A DNA stretch of 64,000 bases from NCBI RefSeq assembly GCF_011075055.1, contig NC_058152.1:6324001-6388000 (forward strand), in the 5' to 3' direction. This document shows, in pieces, positions 50,563 through 63,700 of the stretch. The notes beneath the pieces were generated by a model. It was not told the DNA's origin. It did no database searches and saw only the letters and a program-made list of their open reading frames with translations. Origin of the DNA: Mangifera indica. Lineage: Eukaryota; Streptophyta; Magnoliopsida; Sapindales; Anacardiaceae. Made by a program: the position numbers and the translations under genes. The first letter of the stretch is position 1. Each line of letters starts with the position of its first letter.

Positions 50563-51356
50563 TAGTCTAGCCTAATTTCTCACAATAACACTGGTTTCAT
50601 CCACTTTATTTCAATATACCCATTTTTTGTTAATGGTGAGATGATCTATTAGCTTTGGAATTAATTCCCATATTTTGTTTCTCTTAAATTGATCCAATTC
50701 TTCTTACACAAGTAACACCTAATTTTCATCTTTAAAGGCTTTTTTACCTTCTTAGGCTCCATTTGTAACAAGAATACCATAAATTGATGTGTTCGTTAAT
50801 AAAGCTCTTGTTTTAACTCTTTAGGTAGGATCTCTAATAAACTTTCTTTTTTTCATCTCATCTATTACCCTTAGATATGTAGATTCTCTTTGTGGTTCCT
50901 TGAGGTTGCATTGGTTCATCTTCTTTTTCTTTAACCTTAATTTAATGATCTTCTTTTTCTTCTTTTAATTGAGATGAGTCTTTAATTTGTTGATCTTTTA
51001 TAAGCTCAATGACTTCATCTTTATTCCTATTATCTACACACTTGAAAGATTTATCAACACATGTATAGATTCTTCAACTAAGAGAGTTCTCTTGTTAAAA
51101 ACTTTATATGTTTTGGAAGAGGTAGAGTAACCAAAGAAAATTACCTTATCTGACTTGATAACAATTTTTACCATTGTTGAGCACAAAGTATTGACACCTA
51201 AATGGATGAAAATATGCAATATTAGGTTTTTTCCCTTTGAATAACTCATTTGGAGTTTTCTTAGGGATTAGCCTAATCATGGTCCTATTTATGATGTAAC
51301 ATGATGTGTTGATGACTTTTCTCCAAAAATAAATTGGCAAATTATGCTTATACAAC

Positions 51357-53113
51357 TATTGGGTTTTAGAGTGTCATTAACCGATAGCACAGTAGAATTA
51401 AAAATTTAATAAAAAAATCAAAGATCTTAAAACCCATCCAGGATAGTCTTTTTAATGCATACATTCATGAACATATTAAATTATATCTACATTATTGGCT
51501 CCTTCAAGACTTTATATGGCTATGTAAAGATCGTTATCCAACCCTTTTTTGAGGCGGTACCTTATTATCCACACAAAGCATGAGTGAATCAAAAAGAAGG
51601 TTGCTAAGACTTCTGTTGACTGAATCTTAGAAATTGGATCACCACAAAAGGAAAAGAAATTCGTTCAGGATGTATTTGTTTTCTTATTGTTGTAAAATTT
51701 TGGCTCAAACTAAACACATTTATTTTTAAGGTGTGCATAAATCCGAAGTTACTTAGGATTCTAATTACTTAGAGGATGCGGTGTCTAAGAGTTCTTATTA
51801 AATTAAGACTTTTGATTTACTGAAAGTTTTAATTTATAGGAATTCTAATAGAATTAGGATTCTTAGTCATCCTAAACTTTCTATCAAACAAGAACTCTGA
51901 AGAATCATTGTTTAACTAAAACACTTTACCTACGAGTTAGCTTAGCCAATTGACTAGCATCCATCATTTGGCCTTACTCAGTTAGACTCCTAAGTAGGTC
52001 CAATCGAAATTATATAGTGCATTTGCACAATGCCACATGACACCGTGCATACCAAATGACTCCAGTTAAATCACATCCATATGTTTCTTTTTTTTCATGA
52101 TCTCAAGATTGTCATCAAACAATCCTTGCCTCTTGGTTCATATCAGCCCCTTAATGTGTGTGACCCAGAAGCTCTATATCAAATCGGTAGTTTTTATATT
52201 CAGATTAAATTTAAACATAAATCAAGATTGACCTCTAGTAAAATGTCATGGCCACCCAAATAACAAAATGTCAGCGAACATCTTTATAAGTTTTTACAAC
52301 ATAATAGTTACGTGTAATTCAGTCTTTTCATCAACCGATATCTCTTAAGGCTAGGATATAGAAATGTGTCTATCTTAGTAGTTTCTCGATATGCGTTGAT
52401 ACACATTAATAACTTACACAAATTAAGCTATAATGTCATCCTATTGTGGCCACAGATTCAAGCAGTCATGAATATTTTTTAGTATTTTCACATGAGATAT
52501 CCTTTCGTGTACTCAAGGATGACGAAATTTTTATTGATCAACCATAACCTTTATGTATCTTACAATATTGTCAATCACTACATTTATGATATCTTTATTA
52601 CAATACTATGTTAAATAGGGTCAAACCATACCGATTCTTACATGAGATGGTTTGACAACCTTAAGTCAAAGGATCACATGCACCTTGGTGTTTAGAGGAT
52701 TTGTTCCATAAATACTGGAGCTATCATCCATATGGATATCTTTTGGTAAGGTCAGTTTGGTGAATATATCTATAATGTGTACTTATGTGTTATACCAAAC
52801 CCTCAATAAACAACTTCGGCATGTGAGAAATATCGTCATCTTTGGTGGGGTCACTCAACAATAAGATAATCCCATCACTATTATATATACCCTTAGTTAT
52901 TGTAATATTGGGATTATAAACATTTCTAGAATTATAACTTAATGTATGGGTAGGGTTTCCATGATCAGTCTTCTGATCTCTTTATCGCAGTTCTACTATT
53001 CTAAGGGTATGTTGTTCTCACAATCATATAACTATAAACCATTTTATTAATTGATGAGATAAATTACAATTATAAATATCAAATCAATTAGCTCTAGGGC
53101 ATCTACTCTAACA
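51357..53113 (+). mobile_element. Solo LTR, family A copy 4 (1.76 kb)
   Basis: It starts TATTGGGTTTTAGAG and ends CTACTCTAACA, matching copy 1 in orientation and interior order. A perfect 5-bp duplication ACAAC flanks it (51352-51356 and 53114-53118). It splits a Copia integrase between EMARTML and YKHNLPIYFW, so the insertion point is certain. It has no coding capacity over 1757 bp. Confidence 0.9.
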
Positions 53114-55759
53114 ACAACATGGTTCTAGCCATTTCTATGAGTGTCTTATTTCTTCTCTCCACAACTCTATTTTGTTGAGGGGTTCTAGGTGTCGAAAATT
53201 TGTGCTCAATGTCATGCTCATTACAAAATGATTCAATATCCAAAATTTCAAATTCTTTTCCGTGATCACTTCTAATCCTTGTAGTTGTATAACTAACTTG
53301 GTTTTGTAATTTCCTAACAAATGGAACAAATGCATGGAATACATCATTTTTATGAGTAAGAAGCAAAACCCAAGTAAATCTTAAAAAATCATCAACTATC
53401 ACAGAACAATAATGTTTTCCACCTAGACTTGTAGTTTTAGATGGTCTATATAAATCCATATACAAAAGTTGAAGGGGTTTTAAGGTTGAAACATAATTTT
53501 TAAGTTTAAAACTTTTTTTTGTTTGGTTTTCTTTCATATATGCATCACATATATGATCCTTTTTTAAAATCAATTTGGACAAACCTTTTATTAAATTTCC
53601 TTTTAAAGCTTTTGTAGAATATTAATGCTTGCATGTCCTAATCTTCTAAGCGACATGTCTTTCTCCATAGTTGACATGAGACATAGGTCTTTAGCTACAA
53701 TGTCATGCAACTTTATAATGTATGCAATTGAATGCCTATGACTAATGAATGTAGTTGCATTTGTGCTAGCATCAACAATCTCACAACATAAAGAATAAAA
53801 ACTAATTTTGAAGTTTTTATCACATAAATGGCTTATGTTAAGTAAATTGTGTTTAAGACTTTCAAAATGCAATAGATCATTAATAGAGAAAGAAGAGTTA
53901 ACTATGGTGTTGATGTTGATTACCCTTCCTTTGGAGTTATAGGCAAAATTGGCATTTCTTCCATCTTTGGCCTTTAATAGGGAGAATAGTTTTTTATCTC
54001 CGGTCATGTGCTTTAAGCATCCACTATTTAAGTACCATTTGCTAGAGGACCTTAAAGAAGATTAATAATATATCTATAACACAAATCAATTCATTTACTT
54101 TTTGGTACTTAAATGATTTTAGGCCCAACAATGTTAGCCTTGACCATCCCCTTAGGAACCCAAACTTTTCTAAATTTGAAGGTTTTAACATTTTTAATTG
54201 AACATTATCTAATAGTATGCCTAAAAAATGAACAAAATTTGTATTTCATAAGCAATGCATGTGGTTTCTTACCCCCATAATATCCTAAACATTATTTGTT
54301 AAGACCACTTCTTTGAGATGCAAACATCTCATTTAATCTTTTAGTACCTGTTTTGAATTTTTCAAATAACTCATTTGAATTGGACATTTTCTTTTTCAAT
54401 TCTTCATTTTCAATCTTAATGTATTCCAACTCTGTCATGCATGATTCTTTTTCATTTAACACAATATCACATTTCCTTTCTAATTCACCATGATCATGTA
54501 AGAGTGTATCATGCTCTTTTTTAGTGCATACTAATTATTTCTTTAATGCTTTGTATTTAGTTTGCACGCATTCACACTCATCCTTTAAAGATCCAAATGC
54601 ATCTTTCAATTTATTTAAGGAGTATAAGTTTGAATCATTTACTTTATCCTTTGAATCGTTTTTTACCATAACATATATGTTGGCCTTTTCCTCCTCCAAC
54701 TCACTCTTATCACTTGAGTCATTGCTTCCACTTCAAGTGGTGGCAAACACTTTCTTCTTTAATCTATTCTCTTTTTTGTACTACTTTTTCTTTCTTAGAG
54801 GACAAACTTAGTAAATATGACCTTGTTTCTTACACTCATAACATATTATCTCTTTCTTGCTCTTTTCGCCATTTTCTTTCCCTCTTTGTCTAGCAAATTA
54901 TTTTCCTTTATGCTTCTTGGATCTTGATAAGAATTTGCTAAACTTTCTTACCAGGAGATTTACATCATCCTCATCCATGGAAAAGTTTCTTTTCTCTTCC
55001 TTCTTATCACCAACTTTTAAGGTAATATCCTTCTTTGCCTTAACTTCCTCCTCCTCTTTTGGTTTCCTTTTCATTTCATAGGTGAGGAATGTGCCTATGA
55101 GCTCATCCGGACCTAGTTTAGTAAAATCCTTTGATTTTTTAGTTGCAGTTACCTTTATCGTCCATGATTCAGGCAAGGATCTTAATATCTTTTTAACTAA
55201 TTTCACTATTTCAAACCTCTTTCCTTGTCTTTTGAGATCATTGACAAGGTTTGAAAACCTATTGTACATGTCAGTGATGTTTTTTCTCTACTACATCTCA
55301 AATTGTTAGCATTCTCAGAAAAGAAGTTCAATTTTTAACTCTTTGACTTGACTTGTTCTTTCATGTGTTGTTTGAAGGATGATCCAAACTTTTTTAGCCG
55401 ATTTGCAAATTGGCACACAATTAAACTTTGTTGCATTTAAAGTAAAAAATAAGATGTTAATAGTTTTGGCATTCAAACTCATCATCTATTCATCTTTTTC
55501 ATTATAATCCATTTCATCTTTTGGTTATTTAGTTCAGGATCCATTGGTGTTAAATCTCTATGTTCAATAATTCTCTAAAGGTTGAAATGAATGAACCTAA
55601 CATGCAATCTCATTCTATTTTTTCTTTATGTGTAGTTGATGCCACTAAATAAAGGAGGACTAGTTATACATTGTCCTTTGATAAAAGCAAGGGTGGAGGA
55701 ACTATCCATTTAGAAAGATTATTAAACTCTAAAAATCGTTTGATTTTGAGAAAATTAGA

Positions 55760-55780
55760 GCTCAAGCTATTGATATCAAT
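55760..55780 (-). other. Primer-binding site of the 50.6-57.2 kb Copia
   Basis: The complement reads ATTGATATCAATAGCTTGAGC, immediately inside the LTR end. It resembles the initiator-Met site (TTGGTATCAGAGC) with mismatches, consistent with an old copy. Confidence 0.5.
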
Positions 55781-57232
55781 TGAAAAATGAACCTAAGGGG
55801 GAGTGAATAGATTCTTAAAAATTTTTAACGCACGAGCAATTAATAAATGCAACCAACAATAAATAAATGCTAAAATAAAATAGTAAGGATAAGAACAACT
55901 CAATTTATAGTGGTTTGGAGCTCTTGCAAGCCTTTTATATCCACTTCTCTAAGCAAACTGTCTTGGAATTCCACTAATACTTAAAACTTCTTTTTACAAG
56001 TAGTTTGTCTAGGATTTCATCCTATACAATACTTGAATCAAGATTTCACCTACAAGTGTTTAAAATACAAGATTTTGAGTATCTAATGTCTCACAAAGGT
56101 TGGAAATACAAGTTAAGCATAAGGTTTCTCTATACGAATTACTGATCTGAGGTTATCTACGAAAGGAGGCCAGAGGCTTAGAAAACCCACCATTGCTAAC
56201 TAGATTTGCTAGTCCATCAAAAGGAAACAAGTATACTCAAGCCGAAGACAAAGGAAGACACTGAAAACTCTGAGTTTAAGCTTAATAAAAGAATAAGAGT
56301 GAGAAAGTAATGAAGATGAATAGCAAAGATTATCATGATATTTTTTTCTAATCCTTCTTCACGTCAAAATTGCTCTATTTATAGATTTAGAGTGGTTGAA
56401 ATCGCAATATTTCTGATGGGGATGATAAACTAGTCTTTTGTCTTTTAAAAATGACGTTTAAGACTTGAAACAACTTAGGCATGGGTAACATGTTCAAATG
56501 GCATGGTTGGAATTGAGTTTTATGGCTCAAGGTCAACCTCGATCAAATTTCCCAATAGATAGTTTTAAATGCTTAGGTAACAGAAGGAACGAATAACATA
56601 TACTTTGCATGGGTAGCTTCCACTTCAAGTCTTTGTTTTTGAAAATTTTCTAGAAGTTTGCACAGTGTCCATGTGGATGTAAAGCACGACATGCATACTG
56701 ACTTGATTTTACATATGGCACGATTGGCATATCTAAAGCACGACTCGACATGAAACTCTTGACTTTGATCACTTTGACCATGGTCAACTTTTTTACACGA
56801 GGACCTTTATCGATACCCTTCAAAATTGGTCAAGCATGGTTGGCATCTTGATGTGGCTTGGTTAGACAAGTCATTGCTAAAATTTCCATTTTGCCCTTTC
56901 TTTGAATAGCTTAAATTTTCCTTGGTTCTGGGTGACTAAGTCATGCATGACTTGGAATTACTCTTTGCACAAGTGGAGCAAGGATAGCACGACTAGACCA
57001 AAGTGATTTCCATTCAACACAAAATCTAGAAAGCTACATGACTTTGGCATAGTTTGGTGTCCGACTTAATTTTTTTCATGAGCTAAGTGTGCCATATGGA
57101 GTCTAAGTCATTCCCTAAATTAGCTTCACAAATTCATATTTTGTACATTTTATAATGCTTTGACACATTTTTTAGACATGTTAGCACTTTTAACTTTGTT
57201 TTTATCATTATCAAAACACTAAGGGTCTAACA
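55781..57232 (-). repeat. 5' LTR of the Copia element (1.45 kb)
   Basis: On the minus strand it starts TGTTAGACCCTTAGTG and ends ...CTTAGGTTCATTTTTCA, next to the primer-binding site. It contains the ATTCACTCCCCCTTAGG block near its end, as expected of the R-U5 region of several plant Copia LTRs. No 3' partner exists in the window. Confidence 0.65.
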
Positions 57233-57237
57233 CCTTT

Positions 57238-57480
57238 GGTCAAAGTAATATTGAAGTTATAAACGTTTTTAGAATAAGTATTTAATATACTCATAGAGTT
57301 TCAACGATTAGTCATCTAATATTTTTATCATGATTTTATCATTTTAAGGGCATATTATTTGTACAAACACATTTTGCAAGTATTAACATGAATGTATAAT
57401 TATTTCCTTTTATTAATAAATAATTAAATTACAGTATTATAAATATACAAATTGATTGATAATAGGGCACTACCCTAACA
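57238..57480 (+). mobile_element. Family A solo LTR fragment, copy 5
   Basis: The last 240 bp of the family only: AGTAATATTGAAGTTATAAACG aligns with AGTAATGTAAGGATAATAGACG of copy 1, and it ends CACTACCCTAACA. It abuts the outer end of the Copia 5' LTR at 57232, so the Copia may have inserted into an existing family A copy whose other part is lost. Confidence 0.6.
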
Positions 57481-58229
57481 CTTACGTGCGTGCCCTAATT
57501 TGTTTTTATATTGCTTTCGTGCACTTCACATGTTAGCACAATACTTTAACATGCCTACACATGTAAGCTTGATTTACATGTAAGATTGATTCACATAAAC
57601 AAACAAAAAACAACTTCAATCTGTATAATCTACATACAAATTATAAAATACTAAATTAAAAACTTTTAATATTGTAAGACTGTCTGATACTTCATACATT
57701 CTAAATTGGTTAATTTTCATAAATTTTCCTATATTGAAGTGATAAATCATCCTCTTATAAGATCTCGCTGAATCACAACTTTCAATGATTAAAATTATTT
57801 TGCTAGAGTTTTAAGGAAAAGACTTAACTAATATATAATAGATTATTTCCTCCTCTCAATAGTTCAATCAAACATAAAGCTCACATCGATATTGTACAAA
57901 TTTTTTATTATTTAAATCTAATTGTAAATTGCCATTAAAATATTCAATTACTCTTTTTTTAATCAAAATTACAATTAATATTAACTTAAATTAAGAACGT
58001 TCGTGACAATTTTGACCTTTTCTTTCTTTATATCTTATTTTTTTTATATATATAAATACACTCAGGAAACTAATATCTCGTGTTAACAGAAATTTAGACA
58101 TTCACATAACCTTAGTTACTATTGTGTTAATTTTTTTATTAAATTCAGTAGAAATAATATAACCTTTGTTGTATGAACTGAAACATTATATGAATCCTAG
58201 GATCCCCAACAAAAATATAATGTTATAAA

Positions 58230-58234
58230 AAATA

Positions 58235-58286
<52 letters not shown>

Positions 58287-58288
58287 AT
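58230..58288. repeat. (AT)n(GT)n microsatellite
   Basis: About 10 AT units run into GT and TATG repeats. Confidence 0.85.
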
Positions 58289-58644
58289 GCCCGTATATGA
58301 ATAGATTTTTAAATATCTATTATTTGTACAAAGCAATTATCTGTTGTTAACGTGAATTGCTCGTTGTGGTTGCATAAGTCAAAGAGTCAAGTAGCCCAAC
58401 AGGGGCTTTCTCCCTGGCCCATAAGAATATTTCAATTTTTTCAAAAATACCTATACTTATTTTAACGTTATTAATTGGTAGTTGCATTTGTACCCATATT
58501 TATAAAAATGTGAAGAACTAGTCCCTAAAATTTACAAACTGTTATATCATTTATATTAAAAAAGAATCATTTGATATATCCTAACTTGTATATTATATTA
58601 CCAGAGACCATTGATTTCTTACATATACACATACATACATACAT

Positions 58645-58652
<8 letters not shown>

Positions 58653-58713
<61 letters not shown>
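58653..58713. repeat. (AT)n microsatellite, about 30 units
   Basis: Uninterrupted AT dinucleotides preceded by an imperfect (CATA)n tract. Confidence 0.95.
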
Positions 58714-58715
<2 letters not shown>

Positions 58716-59008
58716 GACACTTTTTGCATTCTCAAACTTTAAAAACGGATTGTCTTACCCATTATACTTTGTTGGAATGACTTAATAGAAAATTAAGTTT
58801 GAAAGATATTTATGCCCTTAAAACATACTTACAAGGTTTGTGTAGGAACAAACATTCATTGCTTGAGTAGGTGTTCCATCGTTGGTCACCAAATTACTCA
58901 ATCTTTCTATGGTGTATAATGTGCAATGGAATGACATTATTACTCTAAGGAGTAACTTGAGGACTTCAAATATGACTATCCAATTTTCTTGGAGTAGATG
59001 TTTTACTT

Positions 59009-59430
59009 TTTTTTTTTTTTAAGTAATGGAATATATTAACAAAAAGCAAATCAAGCGAAAAAGACACGAAACAAATTAAACTCGTTCTATCTGAGAGAGA
59101 GGAACTAAGCTAAACAAAAGAAGTAACTCTTCTTGAAGGTTTATCACAATTTCTACCATGATAGAAGTTCAAGAAGAGGACAAACAAATAAGCTAAAACA
59201 ATTTGTACATCAAGTGAGTGCCCTATCCATGAATATCATCTATACTAAATCAGAAGACCAGCATATTGCAGGTCATGTGATAGGCAAGTCTGGATAAAAA
59301 GTCTAGGAAGTTTGACATGCCACAACATATGTTCAATCTTTAATCTCCAAGTTTGTTTCAATCTTGGCAAAATGAGAAATGGGTAGTGGAACAATGTTGG
59401 TCCTACGTAGTAAGGGTGGATACAAACCAA
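59009..59430 (-). mobile_element. Possible poly(A) retroelement tail
   Basis: A T-run at 59009-59021 reads as poly(A) on the minus strand, with about 400 bp of sequence before it that does not resemble the surrounding spacer. No reverse transcriptase or target duplication was recognised. A LINE or SINE end is possible. Confidence 0.2.
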
Positions 59431-60664
59431 ACTAAACTTAAACACCTCTTGTTCGAGTTCAGCTTGAATAAAAAATGGTATGATTTGAGTTTAGTTTGAG
59501 TATACCGAGCCAAAATTAAGTTTAGATCAAGTTTGACTCGAATAAAAAATAATTCGGTTTGGTTTGATTCGAGCTCATCTTGATTTTATAACTCGAATCA
59601 ATGGATAGTAACTCAATTTGACTTAAATTCATTGTTTAAATTTATGACTTGAATTTATAGCTCAAGTTCGTGGTTTATTAATAAAATGACATTATTTTAT
59701 CTAAATAATATTCACAATTGTTGATTTGAGCTACAAATTCAAATCATCAATTCGAATTATGAATTAGAATTAATTCAAGCCACAAATTTAAATTACTAAT
59801 TCGAGTTATAAATTTGAATTGAACTTAAACTAAACAGAACTAAACATCTATTGGATCAAGTTTGGTTTGGTTTAAAAAATGAGTCAGATTTTCGACTTAG
59901 ATTCGGTTCAAATTTAAATCAAACAAATTCAAACTAAACCAATTTTTTAAATCAAATCGATTCGAATCATATTTAAGACTACTACTGGGATGACCTTAAA
60001 TCTTCATGTATTAGTGTTCCACCTTATTGGAACAATTGTTTATTCTTTATTGTTCATTTTTATCTTAAACTTGGGAGCAGTAAATAGCTTGAGGAATTCT
60101 TGTGTGTTAAAAGCAGATTTTATGCATTTTCATATTATAGTTGTGACTTTATATAATATAATGCCTTAGAATTTTGTTAGTTTTTTACACACTTATTTTA
60201 CTAGTTTTTTTTATTCATTAAAACACCCCAAGATAGCATAAATTTTCATAAATCATTATTTTATTTAAGTCTCATTGGAGTGTATAAGAATAAAAATTAT
60301 TTTAATAATATATATTTTATTATTAATATTATTTTATTTGATTTATCAATAATAAATAATTTTGATAATATTTTATTATTAATATTAATATGATGATAAT
60401 ATAGAAAATAATTTAATTATCGTATCAAATTATTTTTTTTAATTAATATAATAATTAACATAAAAAATATTTAAAAAAATTTATACATGAAAATATTTTA
60501 AAAAATAATATCATAGCAAAAACAAATTTATTTTTAATTAAAAAAAAAAAGAAGGTTAACTTATAGAGAAAAATTTGGGGTGGAGCCATTAGACACCCTT
60601 TTGCAAAAATCATTTCACTGGTACTTCCACCCACACGCCACCAACTTATACCAGTCCACTCCAA

Positions 60665-60677
60665 AAACCCTAAACCC
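60665..60677 (+). promoter_or_regulatory. Telo-box in the 5' region of the chimeric PPR gene
   Basis: AAACCCTAAACCC lies about 90 bp before the start codon. Telo-boxes near transcription starts are common in plant genes for ribosomal and mitochondrial proteins, which fits a promoter inherited from a complex I gene. Confidence 0.5.
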
Positions 60678-60763
60678 TTCTACAAATTCAGAAACTCGAC
60701 TGCCCTTCAAATTTTTTACTCCTCTCCACCGAAAACAACCAAGCCAGCAGACGAGAAAACAAA

Positions 60764-63700
60764 ATGAGGTTACGGTTGTTGGCTTCGAGGGCAATGAGGC
60801 CCCCCAAGTCTTCCAATTTTAGAATGTGTGCGCGCTCTGTTGTCACTAAACCTGTACGCCAATCACCGGAATCTTCGTCGGCCGAAGCCCCTGCCCAACC
60901 AGATTTTCCGCCGCGAACCCTCGTCAAAATCCCCACAGGTTTACAAGCTTGTGAAGTGGCCGGCGTTGATATTTCCCAATTTTGTTATCATGGTAGACTC
61001 TCTATTGCTAGAAATTGCCCTATGTGTCTCGTTGATACCGAGAAATCGTCCAAGCCTGTTGGTTCTTGCGCCGTGCCTGCTCTTTCAGGTTCGATATTCG
61101 CTCTTCGTTTATGGATTTTTTTTTTTATAAGTTCCCCTAATATGTGATTATAGGTTATTGATTTTTTTTGTTCCATAATCTGAATCAGTGTAACTAATTT
61201 TATTTCTATGTTAGAATATGCGTATTGGTTATCATTTGCCATCACGGTTGATCAATGATTTCTTTAGTTTTTTAAAATTCTTTTCGTGTGTTTGCTGTTT
61301 CATTTCTGGCTTTTATGATTTATCATGTAAAGTTTAGTTGGTTTTTTAGTTGATTGGTTTTTGAAATTATTGTTTTTTAAGAGTTGGCGTTGTTGACTAT
61401 GTGTGTGGTTTTATTTTAAAGAACTTTAGTTTTCGATATGGGTTTATTATCCGGATTCTTCGTGCAGTTTCTGATAGAGGCCTATCCACACTGAGATTAT
61501 TTTACCATTCATCATATTCTTCTTCAAAATTTTCAATTTTTTCTGCTGGAAGAAGAGGCCTTTCCTCCCATGCTAATATGAAAAGTGGTGGGTATGAAGA
61601 TGACTTGGAAGAAGGTTTTTCAGAACTTGAAACAGCTGCTAGTGAGGCAGTGCAAGAGAGCAATATTGAAGATGAAAATGATGACGAATTAATTTCTGAG
61701 CCTGAGCCATCAGGTGATAATGATGATAATGATGATCCTGCTCAAAGTGATCTAGAATCATTAGATACCGAGAGTGATTCAGCTGAGAAAATGTCTCGAA
61801 AGAATAGGATGTTCTCAGAATTGTTCAAAACCATCATTGCTGCTCCAGGTCTGTCAATTAGTAGTGCCCTTGATAAGTTTGCTGAAGATGGAAAAGATTT
61901 GAGCCGTGCAGAGATTTCAGCGGCAATGCTCAATCTTCGTAATCGTCGAATGTATGGGAGGGCCTTGCAGGTGATTGATATACTGCTATTCTGAATATGA
62001 ACTTTATAGCTATTGCTGTCATTGGTATTATTCTATCTGTCGCTGAAATCTACAGTTTTTGTGTCTACTTCCATATATCACATAGCCATCATAATATATC
62101 TGCATCCTTTGTGTATGCTGTGTATGTACATATGCCACATGGCCATATTATTTATTCATTTGTGTGTATAAATACACATTTTTTTGCTGTTGAAAATTTT
62201 CAAACACAGCTGTTGCATGATGGTTTGATTTTGATCATTTTCTGGTAATATTCTTTCCTTCATAAATCATTCTTTAGAATTGACTTCACTTATATGTGTT
62301 TGATATTACATACATCATTTTTCATTCTCTTCTTCACATTTCATGTATCAAAATGCCACTGTCAAATCCCGTAAAATTGCTTGCTTGTAGGTTTTGTATA
62401 CAAATTCAGAGAATGTCAGTCACAATTAGTTCACAAAAGGGTTTTGTATAAAATGAGAAATTGATCTTCTTTGGATTTCTGTATTATTAAATATTCTGGA
62501 TACGGGAAGCTATTGAATAGGAAGTTTGTTGGTTTATGAGAGTTGATCCTCCTGTTAATCTACATTTATAGAAGTTTAGCATATCTATTTTATGGTGCTG
62601 ATATGTGTGCATGTGTGTGTATGTCTATGGATATGTGTATTTGTGTTGTATATATCTGTGTATCAGCATAAATGTATATATCTATATTCTCAGTGATCCT
62701 TTAATATTTACACAAATTATGATACCAATTGTGATTCATTAAGCTGCAATATTAACGATGTCAAATATAATGTAAACAGAAAAAAGTGCATCGATCAAAT
62801 GATTCACAATTTTTCTCATGATATAGATTGTGATAAATGTTCATATATTTATTTGTTTGTCTTGATTCATGTTATTTTGTGAAGGCATAGTGCTCTTTTT
62901 CCGTGTCTGAGCCTTAGCTCAGAATTAAACATTTTGTTTATATTACAGCTCTCAGAGTGGTTGGAGGCAAAGAAGCAGCTTGACTTTGTTGAGCGAGATT
63001 ATGCTTCTCGTGTTGATTTAATTGCAAAGGTACGTGGCATCTGGAAGGCAGAACAATATATTCAGAAGATCCCAAGATCTTTCAGGGGGGAGGTAGTCTA
63101 CCGAACCCTGCTTGCCAACTGTGTTGCTGTCACAAATGTGCAGAAAGCGGAAGAAGTTTTCAACAAAATGAAGGACCTGGGATTTCCAATCACCTCATTT
63201 GCTTGCAACCAGCTGCTGCTTCTTTATAAGAGAGTTGACAAAAAGAAAATAGCTGACATCTTATTTTTAATGGAGAAAGAAAATGTCAAGCCCTCCCTCT
63301 TCACTTATAAAATCTTAATAGACACCAAAGGTCAATCCAATGACATAACTGGGATGGATCAAATTGTTGAGACAATGAAGGCTGAAGGCGTGGAACTTGA
63401 CATAAGCACACAAGCCATCTTGGCAAGGCACTATGTTTCTGGTGGGCTGAAAGAAAAAGCAGAGTCTATGTTGAAAGAGATGGAAGGAGGCAACCTAAAG
63501 GAGCACCGTTGGGCCTGCCAGGTTTTGCTTCCTCTATATGCAGAGCTTGGAAAGGGTGATGAGGTGGAGAGAGTTTGGAAATTCTGTGAAGCAAAACCAC
63601 GGCTAGACGAATGTGCAGCAGCTATTGAAGCTTGGGGAAAGCTAAACAAAATCGAAGAAGCAGAAGCTGTTTTTGATAGAATGTTGAAAACATGGAAGAA

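Larger units (their letters stand above)
50563..57232 (-). mobile_element. Ty1/Copia element with 5' LTR, gag, protease and integrase, interrupted
   Basis: Minus-strand order from the right: 5' LTR 55781-57232; primer-binding region 55760-55780; gag with a UBN2-like segment (54898-55600, LVNDLKRQGKRFEIVKLVKK) and a zinc knuckle (CKKQGHI then C, about 54800-54850); protease remnant (LNSGC...HMTGD, about 53995-54050); GAG-pre-integrase (LGHASINILQKL); and integrase core (53103-53582: VIVDDF, RSDHGKEF, TPQQNRVVERRN). The solo LTR at 51357-53113 splits the integrase. Integrase resumes at 51356 (YKHNLPIYFWRKVINTSCY) and runs into the RT start (about 50700-50563, KKWVY...RN*ARLV). The rest of RT, RNase H and the 3' LTR are lost. 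Stops make it inactive. Confidence 0.85.
57481..60664. other. Gene-poor spacer before the PPR gene
   Basis: Very A+T-rich. It contains two microsatellites (58230-58288, 58653-58713), a possible minus-strand poly(A) retroelement tail near 59009, and at about 59409-59985 a stretch of repeated TTCGAATT/AATTTGAATT-type words that look like a degraded transposon. No coding sequence was recognised. Confidence 0.45.

Noticed and set aside
59409..59985. Possible inverted-repeat transposon with TTCGAATT-type words
   Set aside because: The ends show only weak complementarity and no target duplication was found.
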